From Burkholderia sp. Bp9142 (lineage in GTDB: Bacteria > Pseudomonadota > Gammaproteobacteria > Burkholderiales > Burkholderiaceae), in assembly GCF_003853415.1 (NCBI RefSeq), contig NZ_QTPP01000004.1, positions 248,001 to 312,000 of the forward strand: 64,000 bases of DNA, in the 5' to 3' direction. Position numbers and translations under genes: made by a program. The first letter of the stretch is position 1. Each line of letters opens with the position of its first letter. The notes beneath the pieces were generated by a model. That model saw only the letters and a list, made by a program, of their open reading frames with translations. It had not been told where the DNA came from and searched no databases. Positions 17,685-30,666 of the stretch are shown here, in pieces.

Positions 17685-17715
17685 AAAAGGGCAAGCCAAC
17701 CGGCTTGCCCTTTTT
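17685..17715 (+). terminator. Intrinsic terminator of hfq2
   Basis: A perfect 9-bp stem, GGGCAAGCC (17689-17697) with GGCTTGCCC (17702-17710), is flanked by four As and five Ts. It can act in both directions and lies between the convergent hfq2 and DUF2968 genes. Confidence 0.92.
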
Positions 17716-17763
17716 CCTGGTGGGCCGGCGCGGCATGTCGCCGCACGGCCGCGCCGTGATCGC

Positions 17764-18471
17764 TCAGCGTACCGTCGTCGGCAAGCCCGCGTCGGCCTCG
17801 CGCTGCAGCGAACGCACCTGCTGCTGCAATGCGCGCAGTTGCGACTGAAGCTCCGCCTGTTGCGCCTGCAACGCCGCCGTTTCATTGCGGACGCTCTTCT
17901 GGCGATCCGCGACCGCAGCCTGCTGCTCGCGTGCGATCGAGATGTCGGCCTGCAGACGCCGCGCCCGCTCCTGCGTGACTTCGATCTGCCGGTCCATCTG
18001 CGCCTTCTGCGATTCCAGCTTCGCCGCACGCAGTTCGTTGACGGACAGCCGCTCCGCCTGACGCGAGAAATCGCGATAGATCGCTTCCGCCCGCGTTTCG
18101 TCGTAAGTCTTGATCACGCGCCAGAACGCCTTCTGCTGGAACAACGCGATGAAATAGGAACCGTCCTTCACGCTGAACAGCAGGCTAGCGCCGTAGCTGC
18201 CGTTGTAGCTGGTGCGCATTTCCGTCAGCGAATGCGCCTGGATCTGGCGCTGCAGTTCGGCGACCGTGCTCGGCCCGGTTGTCTCGCCCGCCTGCGGCTG
18301 CGCCGACGTCTGAACCTGCTGATCGATCACCGGAATCGCCGCCACCGGTGCCGATGCCTGCTGTACCGCCGGCGATGCATTGCCTGCCAACCCCTGCGCG
18401 ACCGCGCCCTGCATGCCTCCCATCATGGCGAGCAACACACACGCTCGCCCCAACCCCGTCAAATGGCTCAT
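17764..18471 (-). CDS. Exported coiled-coil protein, DUF2968 family
   Basis: This 235-residue protein has a signal peptide (cleavage near A-V-A-Q, residue 25), a short globular part with L-R-T/M-R-T-S-Y-N-G-S-Y-G-A-S-L-L-F and the F-W-R-V-I-K segment around 85-120, and a long glutamine/alanine/arginine coiled coil from about 130 to 225. It resembles DUF2968. It is transcribed in the same direction as, and just after, the Tad operon and the sigma-54 regulator, but 54 bases separate them and cotranscription is unproven. Role unknown; likely periplasmic. Confidence 0.72.
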   Translation of the reverse strand: MSHLTGLGRACVLLAMMGGMQGAVAQGLAGNASPAVQQASAPVAAIPVIDQQVQTSAQPQAGETTGPSTVAELQRQIQAHSLTEMRTSYNGSYGASLLFSVKDGSYFIALFQQKAFWRVIKTYDETRAEAIYRDFSRQAERLSVNELRAAKLESQKAQMDRQIEVTQERARRLQADISIAREQQAAVADRQKSVRNETAALQAQQAELQSQLRALQQQVRSLQREADAGLPTTVR

Positions 18472-18525
18472 GAATTTTTATTCCCGCCCGTGTCGTTGTA
18501 ATTCAGCGCGATTTTATCCCATTAA

Positions 18526-21800
<3,275 letters not shown>

Positions 21801-21811
21801 TGCCGCCTCGC

Positions 21812-22144
21812 TCAATACGACTGCATCGGATGCTGTCCGCCAGACCCGCCATTGCCGTTCTCGTTGACCGGCGACCCCATCGACTCCGGAATCTTGTGCT
21901 TGAACGAATCGAGATAGCGCTGGTAGCTGAGCGACGCGGTATCGCCGAGCATCGGCAACGCCGGTCCGGCCGTACGGTTGTCCCGCTGCAGTGCGAGCAG
22001 CGCATCGGTCGCATGACCGATTTCCGACGCAGGTGGCATCGATTGCTCGCAATGTGCTGCCGTCGCGCCCCCCATCAGCGCAACCAGCGCGATACCGCGG
22101 TGCAGCCATCCAGCGCGGCAATTGAAACGTTTGTCGTCCGTCAT
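21812..22144 (-). CDS. DUF3613-family small exported protein of the Tad operon
   Basis: This 110-residue protein has a signal peptide (cleavage near A-A-H-C) and a conserved core A-L-L-A-L-Q-R-D-N-R-T-A-G-P-A-L-P-M-L-G followed by S-Y-Q-R-Y-L-D-S-F-K-H-K-I-P-E, which I recognise as DUF3613. A GGGGGAAG site precedes the ATG. It sits between tadD and tadG. Its role is unknown but its place implies a part in pilus assembly or surface exposure. Confidence 0.75.
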   Translation of the reverse strand: MTDDKRFNCRAGWLHRGIALVALMGGATAAHCEQSMPPASEIGHATDALLALQRDNRTAGPALPMLGDTASLSYQRYLDSFKHKIPESMGSPVNENGNGGSGGQHPMQSY

Positions 22145-22166
22145 GTCACTTCCCCCGAATGCTTTG

Positions 22167-23054
22167 TCATTGTGCGAACCGCTGCAGCAGCGGCGCGGTG
22201 GGATCGAATCCCTGAATGTTTGCGACCGGCGACGGCCGCCGCGCGACATCGGCGCCCGACACATTGACCACGCTGCCCGAGCCCACCGGCGTCGCCGCCG
22301 CGACCGGGCCCGATGGCGGTGCCGCGCGCCGCCACGCACGCGCTGCCGCCGTGATTTTCATTGCGTCGCCGCGGATGTCGTTGCGAACGTCTGCCGACAG
22401 CTTCTGTTGCGCCATGAGCCGCTGTGCGTCGTGCGTACGACCGGACGCGAGCAGGTACAGCACCAGGTTGCTGATGATTTTCGGATTGTTCTGGTCGAGT
22501 TCGGCGGCTTTCATCAGCGGGATGCGCGCTCCATCGATATCGCCGCTACGCAGTTTTGCGTAGGCGAGATCCGACAGCGTCGAGGCATCGGTCGGCGCAA
22601 GCACCGTCGCCTGCGACAATGCCTGAGCGGCGCGCGGGAAATCGCCCGCCGCACCGGCGATCAGCCCCAGCCCGCGATAGCCGCGCGCGGCCAGCGGTGT
22701 GTTGAGCAGTTGCGTATAGACGGCCGTGCTCGCGGCCGGCTGGTCGGTCATGCGCAACGCATCGGCGCGCAGCAGGATGGTCTGTGGCGACGCACCGTAC
22801 TGCTTCTCATAAGCGTCGATATGCGCGAGCGACGCGTAATACAGTCCTTGCGACTGCATCCGCTCGATCAGGCCGAGATACATGCCGGGCGTATCGGGTG
22901 CCGCCTGCTTCTGTGCCGCGGCGTCCATCAATGCCGCACGCTCGGCCTGCGGACCGACGCCGTACCCGCTTTCCTTGAACGCCGAACACGCGCAGAGCAG
23001 GCCCGCCATCGCCACCATGCCGGCCAATTTCGCGACTTCATCGATGCGTTTCAT
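22167..23054 (-). CDS. tadD: TadD-like TPR lipoprotein
   Basis: This 295-residue protein has a lipoprotein signal peptide (L-L-C-A-C, lipidation near C21-C23) and several TPR-type helical repeats (A-A-R-G-Y-R-G-L-G-L, D-A-S-T-L-S-D-L-A-Y-A-K-L). TadD is the pilotin-like outer membrane component needed for secretin function in Tad systems. It starts 24 bases after tadC. Confidence 0.85.
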   Translation of the reverse strand: MKRIDEVAKLAGMVAMAGLLCACSAFKESGYGVGPQAERAALMDAAAQKQAAPDTPGMYLGLIERMQSQGLYYASLAHIDAYEKQYGASPQTILLRADALRMTDQPAASTAVYTQLLNTPLAARGYRGLGLIAGAAGDFPRAAQALSQATVLAPTDASTLSDLAYAKLRSGDIDGARIPLMKAAELDQNNPKIISNLVLYLLASGRTHDAQRLMAQQKLSADVRNDIRGDAMKITAAARAWRRAAPPSGPVAAATPVGSGSVVNVSGADVARRPSPVANIQGFDPTAPLLQRFAQ

Positions 23055-23078
23055 CTTCCGTCCTTTCCCTTCCCCGCG

Positions 23079-24092
23079 TCAGTGCTGCGCCTGGCTCAGC
23101 GCACGCAACACCGAGATCATCCCCGGACCGGCCGTCACGATCAGCAGCGCGGGCAAAAGCGTCACGATCATCACGCCCGTCATCTTCACAGTCAGCCGGC
23201 CGATTCGCTCGCGCAGCATTGCACGACGTGCCTCTCGCAGGCGTTCGCCGAACTGCTTGAGCGGCTCCTGGACCGCGCCGCCGTGCTTGTCGACCTGGAT
23301 CAGCAATCGCACGATGGCACGCAGATCCTCGTTTTCAAAGCCAGACGACAGGCGCTGCAGCGACTGCTCGCGCGTTCGCCCCGCCGCGAACTGCCGTTGG
23401 GCGATCTCCATTTCCGACGACAGCACGGGCATCATTCCCTTGAAGTCGTTGGTGACGACCTGGATACTCTGATCGAGCGACAGGCCGACTCCTTGAAGCA
23501 AGCGCAGCATGTCGACCAGCAACGGCAGTTCGTCGGTGACGGATTGCCGGCGCTTCGCGGCACGGCGCCGCAGGTACAGCTTCGGCACCATGAAGCCGAC
23601 GATGAACGAAATGCCCACGCCGAGCCACCACTGCGTGCCGCTCGCATGCGGCCCGACCAAGCCGATGTAGGCCAGCGGAATGACGATCGAGCAAGCGATT
23701 CGCGCACTCAGGAACAAGCCGCGCGTGCGCGTATCGACGAAACCGCATTGCTCGAGCAGCAATCTGTCTTCTTCGGCGACGATATGCCGGCCGATACCGG
23801 TATCGAGCCAGCGCATCCCGAGCGCCGACAAACGCGCCTGCAATTGCGCGAAACGCGACGGTTGACCGGTTGCCTGCCGCGCGTCCGGATCTTTCCGCAA
23901 CGGCTCGTCCGCATCCTGTGCTGCCCGCCCGCTCGCGGCCGCCAGCGTCGCGAGCCGCCGCTCGAGCGCGTTGGTCAGCGTCCGGCCGCTGCGCGATTGC
24001 GCATTCGCACTGCGGATCGCGAGCAGCGCCAGCAACAGGATGCCCAGCGCGCCAAGCACCAGTGCGAGCGAACCAAGTTGATTGGCTGTCAT
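23079..24092 (-). CDS. tadC: TadC inner membrane platform protein
   Basis: This 337-residue T2SSF-domain protein has membrane segments near residues 10-28, 130-170 and at the C-terminus, and the T2SSF core L-P-L-L-V-D-M-L-R-L-L-Q-G-V-G-L-S-L-D-Q-S. It pairs with TadB to form the platform acted on by the TadA ATPase. The start at 24092 gives a normal TadC; upstream frame sequence overlaps tadB. It begins 4 bases after the tadB stop. Confidence 0.9.
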   Translation of the reverse strand: MTANQLGSLALVLGALGILLLALLAIRSANAQSRSGRTLTNALERRLATLAAASGRAAQDADEPLRKDPDARQATGQPSRFAQLQARLSALGMRWLDTGIGRHIVAEEDRLLLEQCGFVDTRTRGLFLSARIACSIVIPLAYIGLVGPHASGTQWWLGVGISFIVGFMVPKLYLRRRAAKRRQSVTDELPLLVDMLRLLQGVGLSLDQSIQVVTNDFKGMMPVLSSEMEIAQRQFAAGRTREQSLQRLSSGFENEDLRAIVRLLIQVDKHGGAVQEPLKQFGERLREARRAMLRERIGRLTVKMTGVMIVTLLPALLIVTAGPGMISVLRALSQAQH

Positions 24093-24096
24093 GCCG

Positions 24097-25080
24097 TCAC
24101 CTGAGTTTGGCCATGTGGTAAAGCCAGATCCCGCCCGCGACCTGCAGCATGAAGGCAAGGACCAGCAACTGACGGCCGGTATAGTCGTTCCACATCGACT
24201 GGAGATAGAGCGGATTGGTCGCAATGACGAAGCTGCCGATCGCGATCGGCAGCATGACGAGCACCCACGCAGACAATCGCGTTTCCGACGACATCGCTTC
24301 CAGTTCGCGCTCCGCCTGTTCGAGGTCGCGCATGAACGTCGACATCCGGTCGAGCATGACGTCCGCGCGACCGCCATACCGTACCGACAGCCGCAGCACC
24401 GACCCGACCAGCTCGAACTCCCTCGTGCGGTACACGCTCGCGATATGCATCATCGCGCGATCGATCTCGACACCCGAACGCAGCATCCTCGACACGTGAT
24501 CCAGGCATCCGCGCAGTGGCGCCTCGGTCGTCTGCAGCGCGGCCTGGAACGCGGCCGGCACGCTATTGCCCAGCGTCACCAGCCGCACGATCCCGTCCAG
24601 AAACGACGGCAGCTGACGAACGATCATCAGGCGCCGCCGATGAATCCGCGAGACCAGCCAGAACACGAGCAGCGCGGCTCCGCAGACGAGTGCCGCCACC
24701 GCGCCCAGCCAGCCGCCCCGGTCGCCTGCAGCGAGCGCGGCACCGGCCAGCGCCACCAGTGCAAACAGCGCCTTGCCGCGCGCGTCCTCGATTCCCGCGC
24801 GGCTCGCCACGTTTGCCAGATATTCGGCCGCGATGGCACGCCAGCGTCCCCATTGCGAAGCCGGTATGCCGGGCGCCACGCGCGCCGCGACGGGTGCGGC
24901 CGCAGCGGCAGGCACCGGCCCGGCTTCCCGCGGTGGCACACGGCCCGCTCGCGCACCGGGTTCGATCCGGCTGTCGATGAAGCGCTGCACGTCGGCGCGA
25001 TCGCGCTTCATCTCGCCGTGCCGCCACAGCATCAGCGCGGCGGCCACGAGCAGAAGCGCCATTGCCAGCACGCTATACAT
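24097..25080 (-). CDS. tadB: TadB inner membrane platform protein
   Basis: This 327-residue T2SSF-domain protein has paired N-terminal membrane segments, a T2SSF core with L-P-S-F-L-D-G-I-V-R-L-V-T-L-G-N-S-V-P-A-A and two C-terminal membrane helices. The start at 25080 overlaps the 3' end of tadA by 8 bases, so translation is probably coupled. Upstream in-frame sequence is only the antisense-frame reading of the glycine-rich tadA tail. Confidence 0.9.
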   Translation of the reverse strand: MYSVLAMALLLVAAALMLWRHGEMKRDRADVQRFIDSRIEPGARAGRVPPREAGPVPAAAAAPVAARVAPGIPASQWGRWRAIAAEYLANVASRAGIEDARGKALFALVALAGAALAAGDRGGWLGAVAALVCGAALLVFWLVSRIHRRRLMIVRQLPSFLDGIVRLVTLGNSVPAAFQAALQTTEAPLRGCLDHVSRMLRSGVEIDRAMMHIASVYRTREFELVGSVLRLSVRYGGRADVMLDRMSTFMRDLEQAERELEAMSSETRLSAWVLVMLPIAIGSFVIATNPLYLQSMWNDYTGRQLLVLAFMLQVAGGIWLYHMAKLR

Positions 25081-26476
25081 TGAAACCCCCGCGCCCTCGG
25101 CCGAAACCGCCGCCGAAACCGTCACCGCCTCCGAAGCCACCGCCGCCGCTGCCTCCGAAGCCACCGCCGCCGCTGCCACCGAAACCGCCCTGCAGCGCCT
25201 GACGGAATCGGGCGAGCTTCGGCGAGTGTGGATGAATGCCGAGCGATTCCCAGTTGTCGACTTCTTCGCCCTCCGGCGTCACGCGCGCGTCGTAGCGATA
25301 CAGTTCCTGCGTCGCGATGATGTTGTCCGACAGCCCGGTTACCTCGGTAATCGAGAGGATCCGGCGCCGCCCGTTCGACAGGCGGCCGATCTGCACGATG
25401 AAATCGATCGCGTTCGCGATCTGCCGACGCAGGCTCGATTCCGTTCCCTGGAACCCGGCGAAGCCGGCCAGCATCTCGAGACGATAGAGACACTCGCGCG
25501 GCGAACTCGCATGCACGGTCCCCATCGAGCCGTCGTGCCCTGTGTTCATCGCCTGCAGCATCTCGAGCACCTCGCCGCCGCGCACTTCGCCGACGATGAT
25601 CCGGTCCGGGCGCATCCGCAACGTATTGCGCAGCAAATCGCGAATCGACACGACACCGGTCCCGTCGAAGCCGCCGGGCCGGCTTTCGAGCCGCACGACA
25701 TGCGGGTGATTCAGAGACAGCTCGGCCGTATCCTCGATCGTCACGACGCGCTCCGGCTCCGGTATGTGGAACGCGAGCGCATTGAGCAGCGAAGTCTTGC
25801 CGGAGCTTGTGCCGCCCGACACGAGGATGTTGCAGCGAGCCTCGACCGCCGCCTCGAGCAGCGCGCCGATCTCTGCATTGAACGTGCCGTTGCCGAGCAG
25901 ATCGGCCGGCTTCAGCGGGTCCTTGCGGAATTTCCGGATCGACACGACCGGCCCGTCGATCGACAGCGGCTCGATCACCACGTTGACGCGCCCGCCGTCC
26001 GGCAGCCGCGCATCGACCATCGGATTCGATTCGTCGAGGCGGCGGCCGATCGGCGCAAGGATGCGTCGCACGATACGCAGCAGGTGCGCGTTATCGGTAA
26101 AGCGAATCGGCAGTTTGGCCAGAATCCCGTGGCGCGACACGTAGATATCCTTGTAGCCGTTGATCAGGATGTCCTCGACATGTGGATCGGCGAGCAGATC
26201 CTCGATCGGCCCGAACCCGGCAAGCTCCTTGGTCAACGCCTCGGCAATCGTCCTGACCTCGTTCTCGTTGAGCGGAATGCGCCGCAAACGCACGAAGCTG
26301 TCGATTTCCAGATCGACGAACTGGTTGATCGCCTGGCGCGACCAACGACCGAATTCGGCCCCCAGTTCCTCGATGCGCGTCAGCAAGTGTTCGTGCGCGG
26401 CATTCTTGATGTCATGGAACTGCTGCGACTGGGAGAACGGCGCGGCGCCGTCGGCAAATTGAATGTCGTGTGCCAT
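25073..26476 (-). CDS. tadA: TadA/CpaF pilus assembly ATPase
   Basis: This 467-residue secretion ATPase energises Flp pilus assembly. It has Walker [10 protein letters not shown] (221-229), I-E-D-T-A-E-L-S-L (Walker B/Asp box region), [14 protein letters not shown] and [14 protein letters not shown]. Residues from about 430 to the end form an unusual tail of G-G-F-G-G-S-G repeats ending G-R-G-R-G-G-F-N-V, not expected in CpaF. It starts 3 bases after the tadZ stop. Confidence 0.93.
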   Translation of the reverse strand: MAHDIQFADGAAPFSQSQQFHDIKNAAHEHLLTRIEELGAEFGRWSRQAINQFVDLEIDSFVRLRRIPLNENEVRTIAEALTKELAGFGPIEDLLADPHVEDILINGYKDIYVSRHGILAKLPIRFTDNAHLLRIVRRILAPIGRRLDESNPMVDARLPDGGRVNVVIEPLSIDGPVVSIRKFRKDPLKPADLLGNGTFNAEIGALLEAAVEARCNILVSGGTSSGKTSLLNALAFHIPEPERVVTIEDTAELSLNHPHVVRLESRPGGFDGTGVVSIRDLLRNTLRMRPDRIIVGEVRGGEVLEMLQAMNTGHDGSMGTVHASSPRECLYRLEMLAGFAGFQGTESSLRRQIANAIDFIVQIGRLSNGRRRILSITEVTGLSDNIIATQELYRYDARVTPEGEEVDNWESLGIHPHSPKLARFRQALQGGFGGSGGGGFGGSGGGGFGGGDGFGGGFGRGRGGFNV

Positions 26477-26479
26477 CGC

Positions 26480-27760
26480 TTACGAACGCTTGGACGAAGG
26501 TTGAATGAAACGCTTGAGCACGGACAGGCCCGAAGCGGCGCCCTTTCCGGCCGTCACCGTGCCTGTCAGCCGCTCCGCGAGCGGCTCGAGCGCACGCACA
26601 TACGGATCGCGCTCGGCCATGTCGACGATGAGTCGCCCCTGGTTCGCCGCCTGCCCGATCGACACGCGCCGAGCAGGCAACGTCGTCAGCAGCGCGATGC
26701 CGAGCCGGTCCGCGATCTGGGCCGGCGTCAGACTCAGCGCCGTGTCGTACTGGTTGACGACGAGACGCATCTTGCCGAGGTTGATTCCCGCGTCGCGCAA
26801 TCCTTCGAGCAGCTCGACTGCGGAGACGATCGACGCGACGCCTTGGTCGCAGACGAGCCACGCCTCGTCGGCAACCGCCGTGATCTGCGCGACGAACTCC
26901 AGGTTCGTAAAACCACCCAGATCGACGATTTGCTGATCGAAGAATGCGCGCAACCGGTTCAGCAGGCCAACGCATGCCGCATACGACACATCGCGCAAAT
27001 CGGCGAGGTTCGGCGGCAGCGTCGTCAACGCGACGCCGCTCGCGTGCCGCGCGAGGGCCGTGTTGACGAACGTCCGGTCGATGCGGCGCAGGTTGCGGAC
27101 GGCCTCGACAAAGTGGAATTCGCAGCGTGTGTTGAGAAACAGCGCGCTATCGCCCGCCGGCAGGCCGAGGTCGACGAGCGCCGTTTGCCGGGCTTGCGGC
27201 GTGGCAACACCGAACGCGGGCGCGTCGCCTGCGACGCTGGCGGCCGCCCCGCGCTTGTGCAGCCATACGGACAGGTTCGATGCGAGCGTACTCACGCCCA
27301 TCCCGGCGCGCGCGCCGAGCAGCGCGACGAGCTTGCCGTGGCGATTGGCCGGTTCCGCGCCGGCGTGCTCGAGCAGCCCGCGCGTGATACGCAATGCGTC
27401 TTCCGCACTGCCTGAAACATCGATGAAATCGCGCACGCCGGCCCGCAGCGCAGCGAGTGCGCTTTCCGGCTCCGCCAGCGTACCGAGTGCGACGACCGGC
27501 AGGCTCGGGTGCGCGAGACGCACCGCTGCTGCGGCAGCACTCGCTTCGGCCTGCGCTCGGGAAAAATCGATGAAGACGATCGCAGGATTGAGCCCCATGA
27601 TGCGCTGGGCCAGCGCGCCAGGCTCCAGCGCCACCGCCTCCACCGTACCGGCCGGGACGAGCGTGTCTCCCAGCCAGCGGAGATGCTCGTCCTGGCGCGA
27701 GGCGCACACAAAGTAGTCGGTCACGGCGGGCTCAGCCAATGAAAGGGTTCTCGCGTTCAT
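26480..27760 (-). CDS. tadZ: TadZ/CpaE pilus localisation protein
   Basis: This 426-residue protein has an atypical receiver-like N-terminal domain (about 10-130) and a ParA/MinD-type C-terminal domain. TadZ marks the pole or site where the Tad machine assembles. The deviant Walker A is degenerate: G-A-R-A-G-M-G-V-S-T carries valine where the P-loop lysine should be, as in a number of TadZ/CpaE proteins, so ATP hydrolysis is doubtful. I chose the ATG at 27760, with AGGGG 9 bases upstream, over the one at 27781. Confidence 0.85.
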   Translation of the reverse strand: MNARTLSLAEPAVTDYFVCASRQDEHLRWLGDTLVPAGTVEAVALEPGALAQRIMGLNPAIVFIDFSRAQAEASAAAAAVRLAHPSLPVVALGTLAEPESALAALRAGVRDFIDVSGSAEDALRITRGLLEHAGAEPANRHGKLVALLGARAGMGVSTLASNLSVWLHKRGAAASVAGDAPAFGVATPQARQTALVDLGLPAGDSALFLNTRCEFHFVEAVRNLRRIDRTFVNTALARHASGVALTTLPPNLADLRDVSYAACVGLLNRLRAFFDQQIVDLGGFTNLEFVAQITAVADEAWLVCDQGVASIVSAVELLEGLRDAGINLGKMRLVVNQYDTALSLTPAQIADRLGIALLTTLPARRVSIGQAANQGRLIVDMAERDPYVRALEPLAERLTGTVTAGKGAASGLSVLKRFIQPSSKRS

Positions 27761-27805
27761 GTTGAATACCCCTGAATCCATATCGCGCGACGCCGCGCCG
27801 TGCGG

Positions 27806-29140
27806 TCATTTCGAAAATCCCGGCGCGGCATCGGGCGACGCGATACCACCAAGATACGAGCGCCATACGGGCCCGTCGCGCTGCTCGGACAACTCGCCCG
27901 GCGTCGCCGGCAGCGGCGCGCCCTTCGCGATCGGCGCAACCAGATGCGGCGTCACGATGATCACCAGTTCCTTGTCGTTCTGCTGGTAATTCAACGACTT
28001 GAAGAACGCACCGATGATCGGCAGATCGCCCAGGACCGGCACCTTGTTGATGTTCGACATCGTTTCGCGGTCGATCAGGCCGCCGATCACGAAGCTCTCG
28101 CCGTCGCCCAGCTCGACCGTCGTATCCGCGCGCCGCGTCGTGATGGCGGGCACCGACACGCTGTTGATCGTCACGCCATGCTGAAAGTCGAGCTGGCTCG
28201 ATTCGGGCGCGACCTTCAGCGCAATCCGGCGCTGGCTCAGCACGGTCGGCGTCAGCGTCAGACCGACGCCGTACTGCTTCCAGTCGATCGCTGTCGAACC
28301 CAGTGCCTGCGGCACCGGTACCGGGATTTCACCGCCGGCGAGAAAACTCGCGCTCTGCCCCGACAGCGCGACCAGCGTCGGCTGCGCAAGCACACGGGCC
28401 AGATTGTTCGCTTCGAGGATCGAAATATTGCCGAAGATGCCGCGGCCGGCGGAATTCACGACGAGGTTGAACGCCGACGCGATCGGAATGCCGCCCGTCG
28501 CCAGGAAGCCCGCCGTCGCCCCGCCCGTCACGGACTGAAGGCCACCCGGCGAAAATGCGCCGAACGCGAACCCGTTGCTCTGCTTGAAGAAGTTCAGCCC
28601 CGCTTCCTTCAGCACCGAGCGGCTGAACTCGACGACGCGCACGTCGACCTGCACGACGCTCCGGTTACCGACCGTCGATGCATCTATCACTGCGCCGTCC
28701 TTGCCGCCCATCCGCTTGCCGACCGCCACGGCGCGTTCATGCGCATCGAGCGACGCCGCGGAACCCGACAGGACCGCGGCTCCGCCGTATGCCTTCACCT
28801 TCGGCCCCGAACCATCCAGTACCGCTTGAGCGGCCCCATCGACGACATTGACGTTCCATACCGTCGGCTCGTCGCGGCCGCGTTCCCACAACAACACGTT
28901 TGTCGAACCCGGTGCCTTCGCAACCAGCAGCACCGACCCGGCACGGCTCCCCTTCATGACCAGGACGTCGACGACGGCGGGATCGCCGACCGCAATCCGT
29001 TGCAGCGTGCGGCCTGCAGCGATCTGTCGTTGCGAGCCGACCGCAAGGTCGATCGACGCGTTTGTACCGGCCGCCTCCGTCAGGACGGCAAAGGTCATGG
29101 CCCAAATGGCAATCGCGTATGCAATCAATTTGTTTGTCAT
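27806..29140 (-). CDS. cpaC: CpaC/RcpA outer membrane secretin of the Tad pilus
   Basis: This 444-residue secretin forms the pilus exit pore. It has a signal peptide (ending near T-E-A-A), an N-terminal pilus domain with Q-R-I-A-A-G-R-T-L-Q-R-I-A-V-G-D-P, a central BON-like part and the C-terminal secretin domain with V-P-V-L-G-D-L-P-I-I-G-A-F-F near 370. Start 29140 opens the signal peptide; extra in-frame codons upstream overlap cpaB antisense-like sequence. The ribosome site is weak. Confidence 0.9.
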   Translation of the reverse strand: MTNKLIAYAIAIWAMTFAVLTEAAGTNASIDLAVGSQRQIAAGRTLQRIAVGDPAVVDVLVMKGSRAGSVLLVAKAPGSTNVLLWERGRDEPTVWNVNVVDGAAQAVLDGSGPKVKAYGGAAVLSGSAASLDAHERAVAVGKRMGGKDGAVIDASTVGNRSVVQVDVRVVEFSRSVLKEAGLNFFKQSNGFAFGAFSPGGLQSVTGGATAGFLATGGIPIASAFNLVVNSAGRGIFGNISILEANNLARVLAQPTLVALSGQSASFLAGGEIPVPVPQALGSTAIDWKQYGVGLTLTPTVLSQRRIALKVAPESSQLDFQHGVTINSVSVPAITTRRADTTVELGDGESFVIGGLIDRETMSNINKVPVLGDLPIIGAFFKSLNYQQNDKELVIIVTPHLVAPIAKGAPLPATPGELSEQRDGPVWRSYLGGIASPDAAPGFSK

Positions 29141-29201
29141 TGTGTCGGAGGCCGTCGCGCGGCCTTCTCTCTTAGCTGCTGTCGATGATCGTATGTTGAT
29201 G

Positions 29202-30107
29202 TCAATAGGCGACCGTTTCGGCACGCCCGCCACGAATGACTTCGATGCTGCTGCCGCTCCCCCTGGCCATGACAGGTGCGCGCGGCGCAACCGGTGCGCG
29301 AGGCGTACCGCGCACACGAGCGCCCGACAGATCGTCGAGCCATACGCCGCTCGCGGCCAGCGCCGACGGCGTCGTATTCCCGACCGTCGTACGAACCGCG
29401 ACCGTCTGTGCAGCGATTTCGGTGTCGCGCGGATTGCGCAGCGCGAGCGTCAGACGGCCGCTTGCTTCGGCAAGCGTGAGCGCATCGACCTGCGCAGTCG
29501 GCACCGCAAGCACCGCGGTCCGTACCGCGCCGCTCGGTCCGCCACCGCCGTCCCGATCGGACGTCGCGTCGCCAAACGACAGCACACGGACCTTCGACAA
29601 CAGCAGGCGCGCCTGCGTACCGGGAATCTCCGAGTTCGCCTGCGCGCCGCCGGAGTTGTCGCGCCGCAGATTCAGGAACACATCGACGAAGTTGCCGGGC
29701 CGCAACCGGTTGCCGACCGCGTTGGTTTCGTCGACCTTGACGGCCACGGCGCGCTCGCCGAGCGTCACCTGGTCGGCCAGCCCGGAAGTCAATCCGCCTT
29801 CGAGCACCGGTGCTGCGGCAACAATGTCGTTCGCCGGCACGCGGCCGACGAGCGCCGTCGGATCGCTAAAGCCGCCCGCCGGCAGCATGGGAACCTGCGC
29901 GAGCTTCAATGCATCGGCGGGGATCGGCTGGCCGGCCGGCAGCAGGCGCGCCGCCACGACGATCGGCACCGACTGTGTCGCTGCAGTCGGCGTTGCCACG
30001 ACCGGCGGACGGGCCGGCGCGCGACCGAGCGTCCACGCGTAGATCCCGAGCAGAACGGCGATTGCGATCAGCAGCCCGGCGATGATCTTCGTCAAGTTGT
30101 TGGCCAT
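29202..30107 (-). CDS. cpaB: CpaB/RcpC Tad pilus assembly protein
   Basis: This 301-residue periplasmic protein has a single N-terminal membrane anchor (I-I-A-G-L-L-I-A-I-A-V-L-L-G-I-Y-A) and an SAF domain beginning near A-R-L-L-P-A-G-Q-P-I. CpaB/RcpC works with the secretin. The rest contains an R-P-G-N-F-V-D-V-F-L-N segment typical of the family. Confidence 0.88.
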   Translation of the reverse strand: MANNLTKIIAGLLIAIAVLLGIYAWTLGRAPARPPVVATPTAATQSVPIVVAARLLPAGQPIPADALKLAQVPMLPAGGFSDPTALVGRVPANDIVAAAPVLEGGLTSGLADQVTLGERAVAVKVDETNAVGNRLRPGNFVDVFLNLRRDNSGGAQANSEIPGTQARLLLSKVRVLSFGDATSDRDGGGGPSGAVRTAVLAVPTAQVDALTLAEASGRLTLALRNPRDTEIAAQTVAVRTTVGNTTPSALAASGVWLDDLSGARVRGTPRAPVAPRAPVMARGSGSSIEVIRGGRAETVAY

Positions 30108-30195
30108 GGTGAATGTCGGTGCCGTAGATTGATGTAGTTATGTTCGAGCATGGGCACCGCTGCATGCGTGTGCCCCGCGGGGCGTGCTGTCCGGC

Positions 30196-30666
30196 TCATA
30201 GAATGGTTGCCGGATTGATCTGGACGGTGGCCGTGCCGGTCAGCTGCGTCGGCGTAACGAGACCCAGCAACGGCAAAGATGGAACCAGCGGATGCGCCTG
30301 GTACGGATAGGTCACCGTGACCGTCACGCAATACATCGTCGCGTCGTAGCTGCATGTTCCGGATACCGGTGTCGGGATCTGGACATTGGTCAGCCATGAA
30401 GTGAGGCCGGCAGCCGTCGCTTTTGCCGCACTCGCCCGGTCTGCCAGCGCCTGCGTACCCGAACCGTTGGCCTCGTACACATAGTTCAGCGCAGAACGCG
30501 CCCCCTCGGTCGCAGCGAGCGTCAGGCCCTGCTGAACCGCGAAGATCAGTCCGAACGTGATGATCGCGTAAAGGATCAGGAAAAACAGCGGGAATACCAG
30601 CGCGAACTCGACGGCAGTCGCTCCTCGCTCACGCAAACGCGCGCCCGGTCGATACTGCCGTTTCAT
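30196..30666 (-). CDS. tadE: TadE-like minor pseudopilin
   Basis: This 156-residue protein has a basic N-terminus and the TadE motif R-G-A-T-A-V-E-F-A-L-V-F-P-L-F-F-L-I (about 12-30) with prepilin-like glycine and glutamate before the hydrophobic helix. It is probably processed by the CpaA peptidase. The ATG at 30666 overlaps the cpaA stop by 4 bases (ATGA), a sign of coupled translation. Confidence 0.87.
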   Translation of the reverse strand: MKRQYRPGARLRERGATAVEFALVFPLFFLILYAIITFGLIFAVQQGLTLAATEGARSALNYVYEANGSGTQALADRASAAKATAAGLTSWLTNVQIPTPVSGTCSYDATMYCVTVTVTYPYQAHPLVPSLPLLGLVTPTQLTGTATVQINPATIL

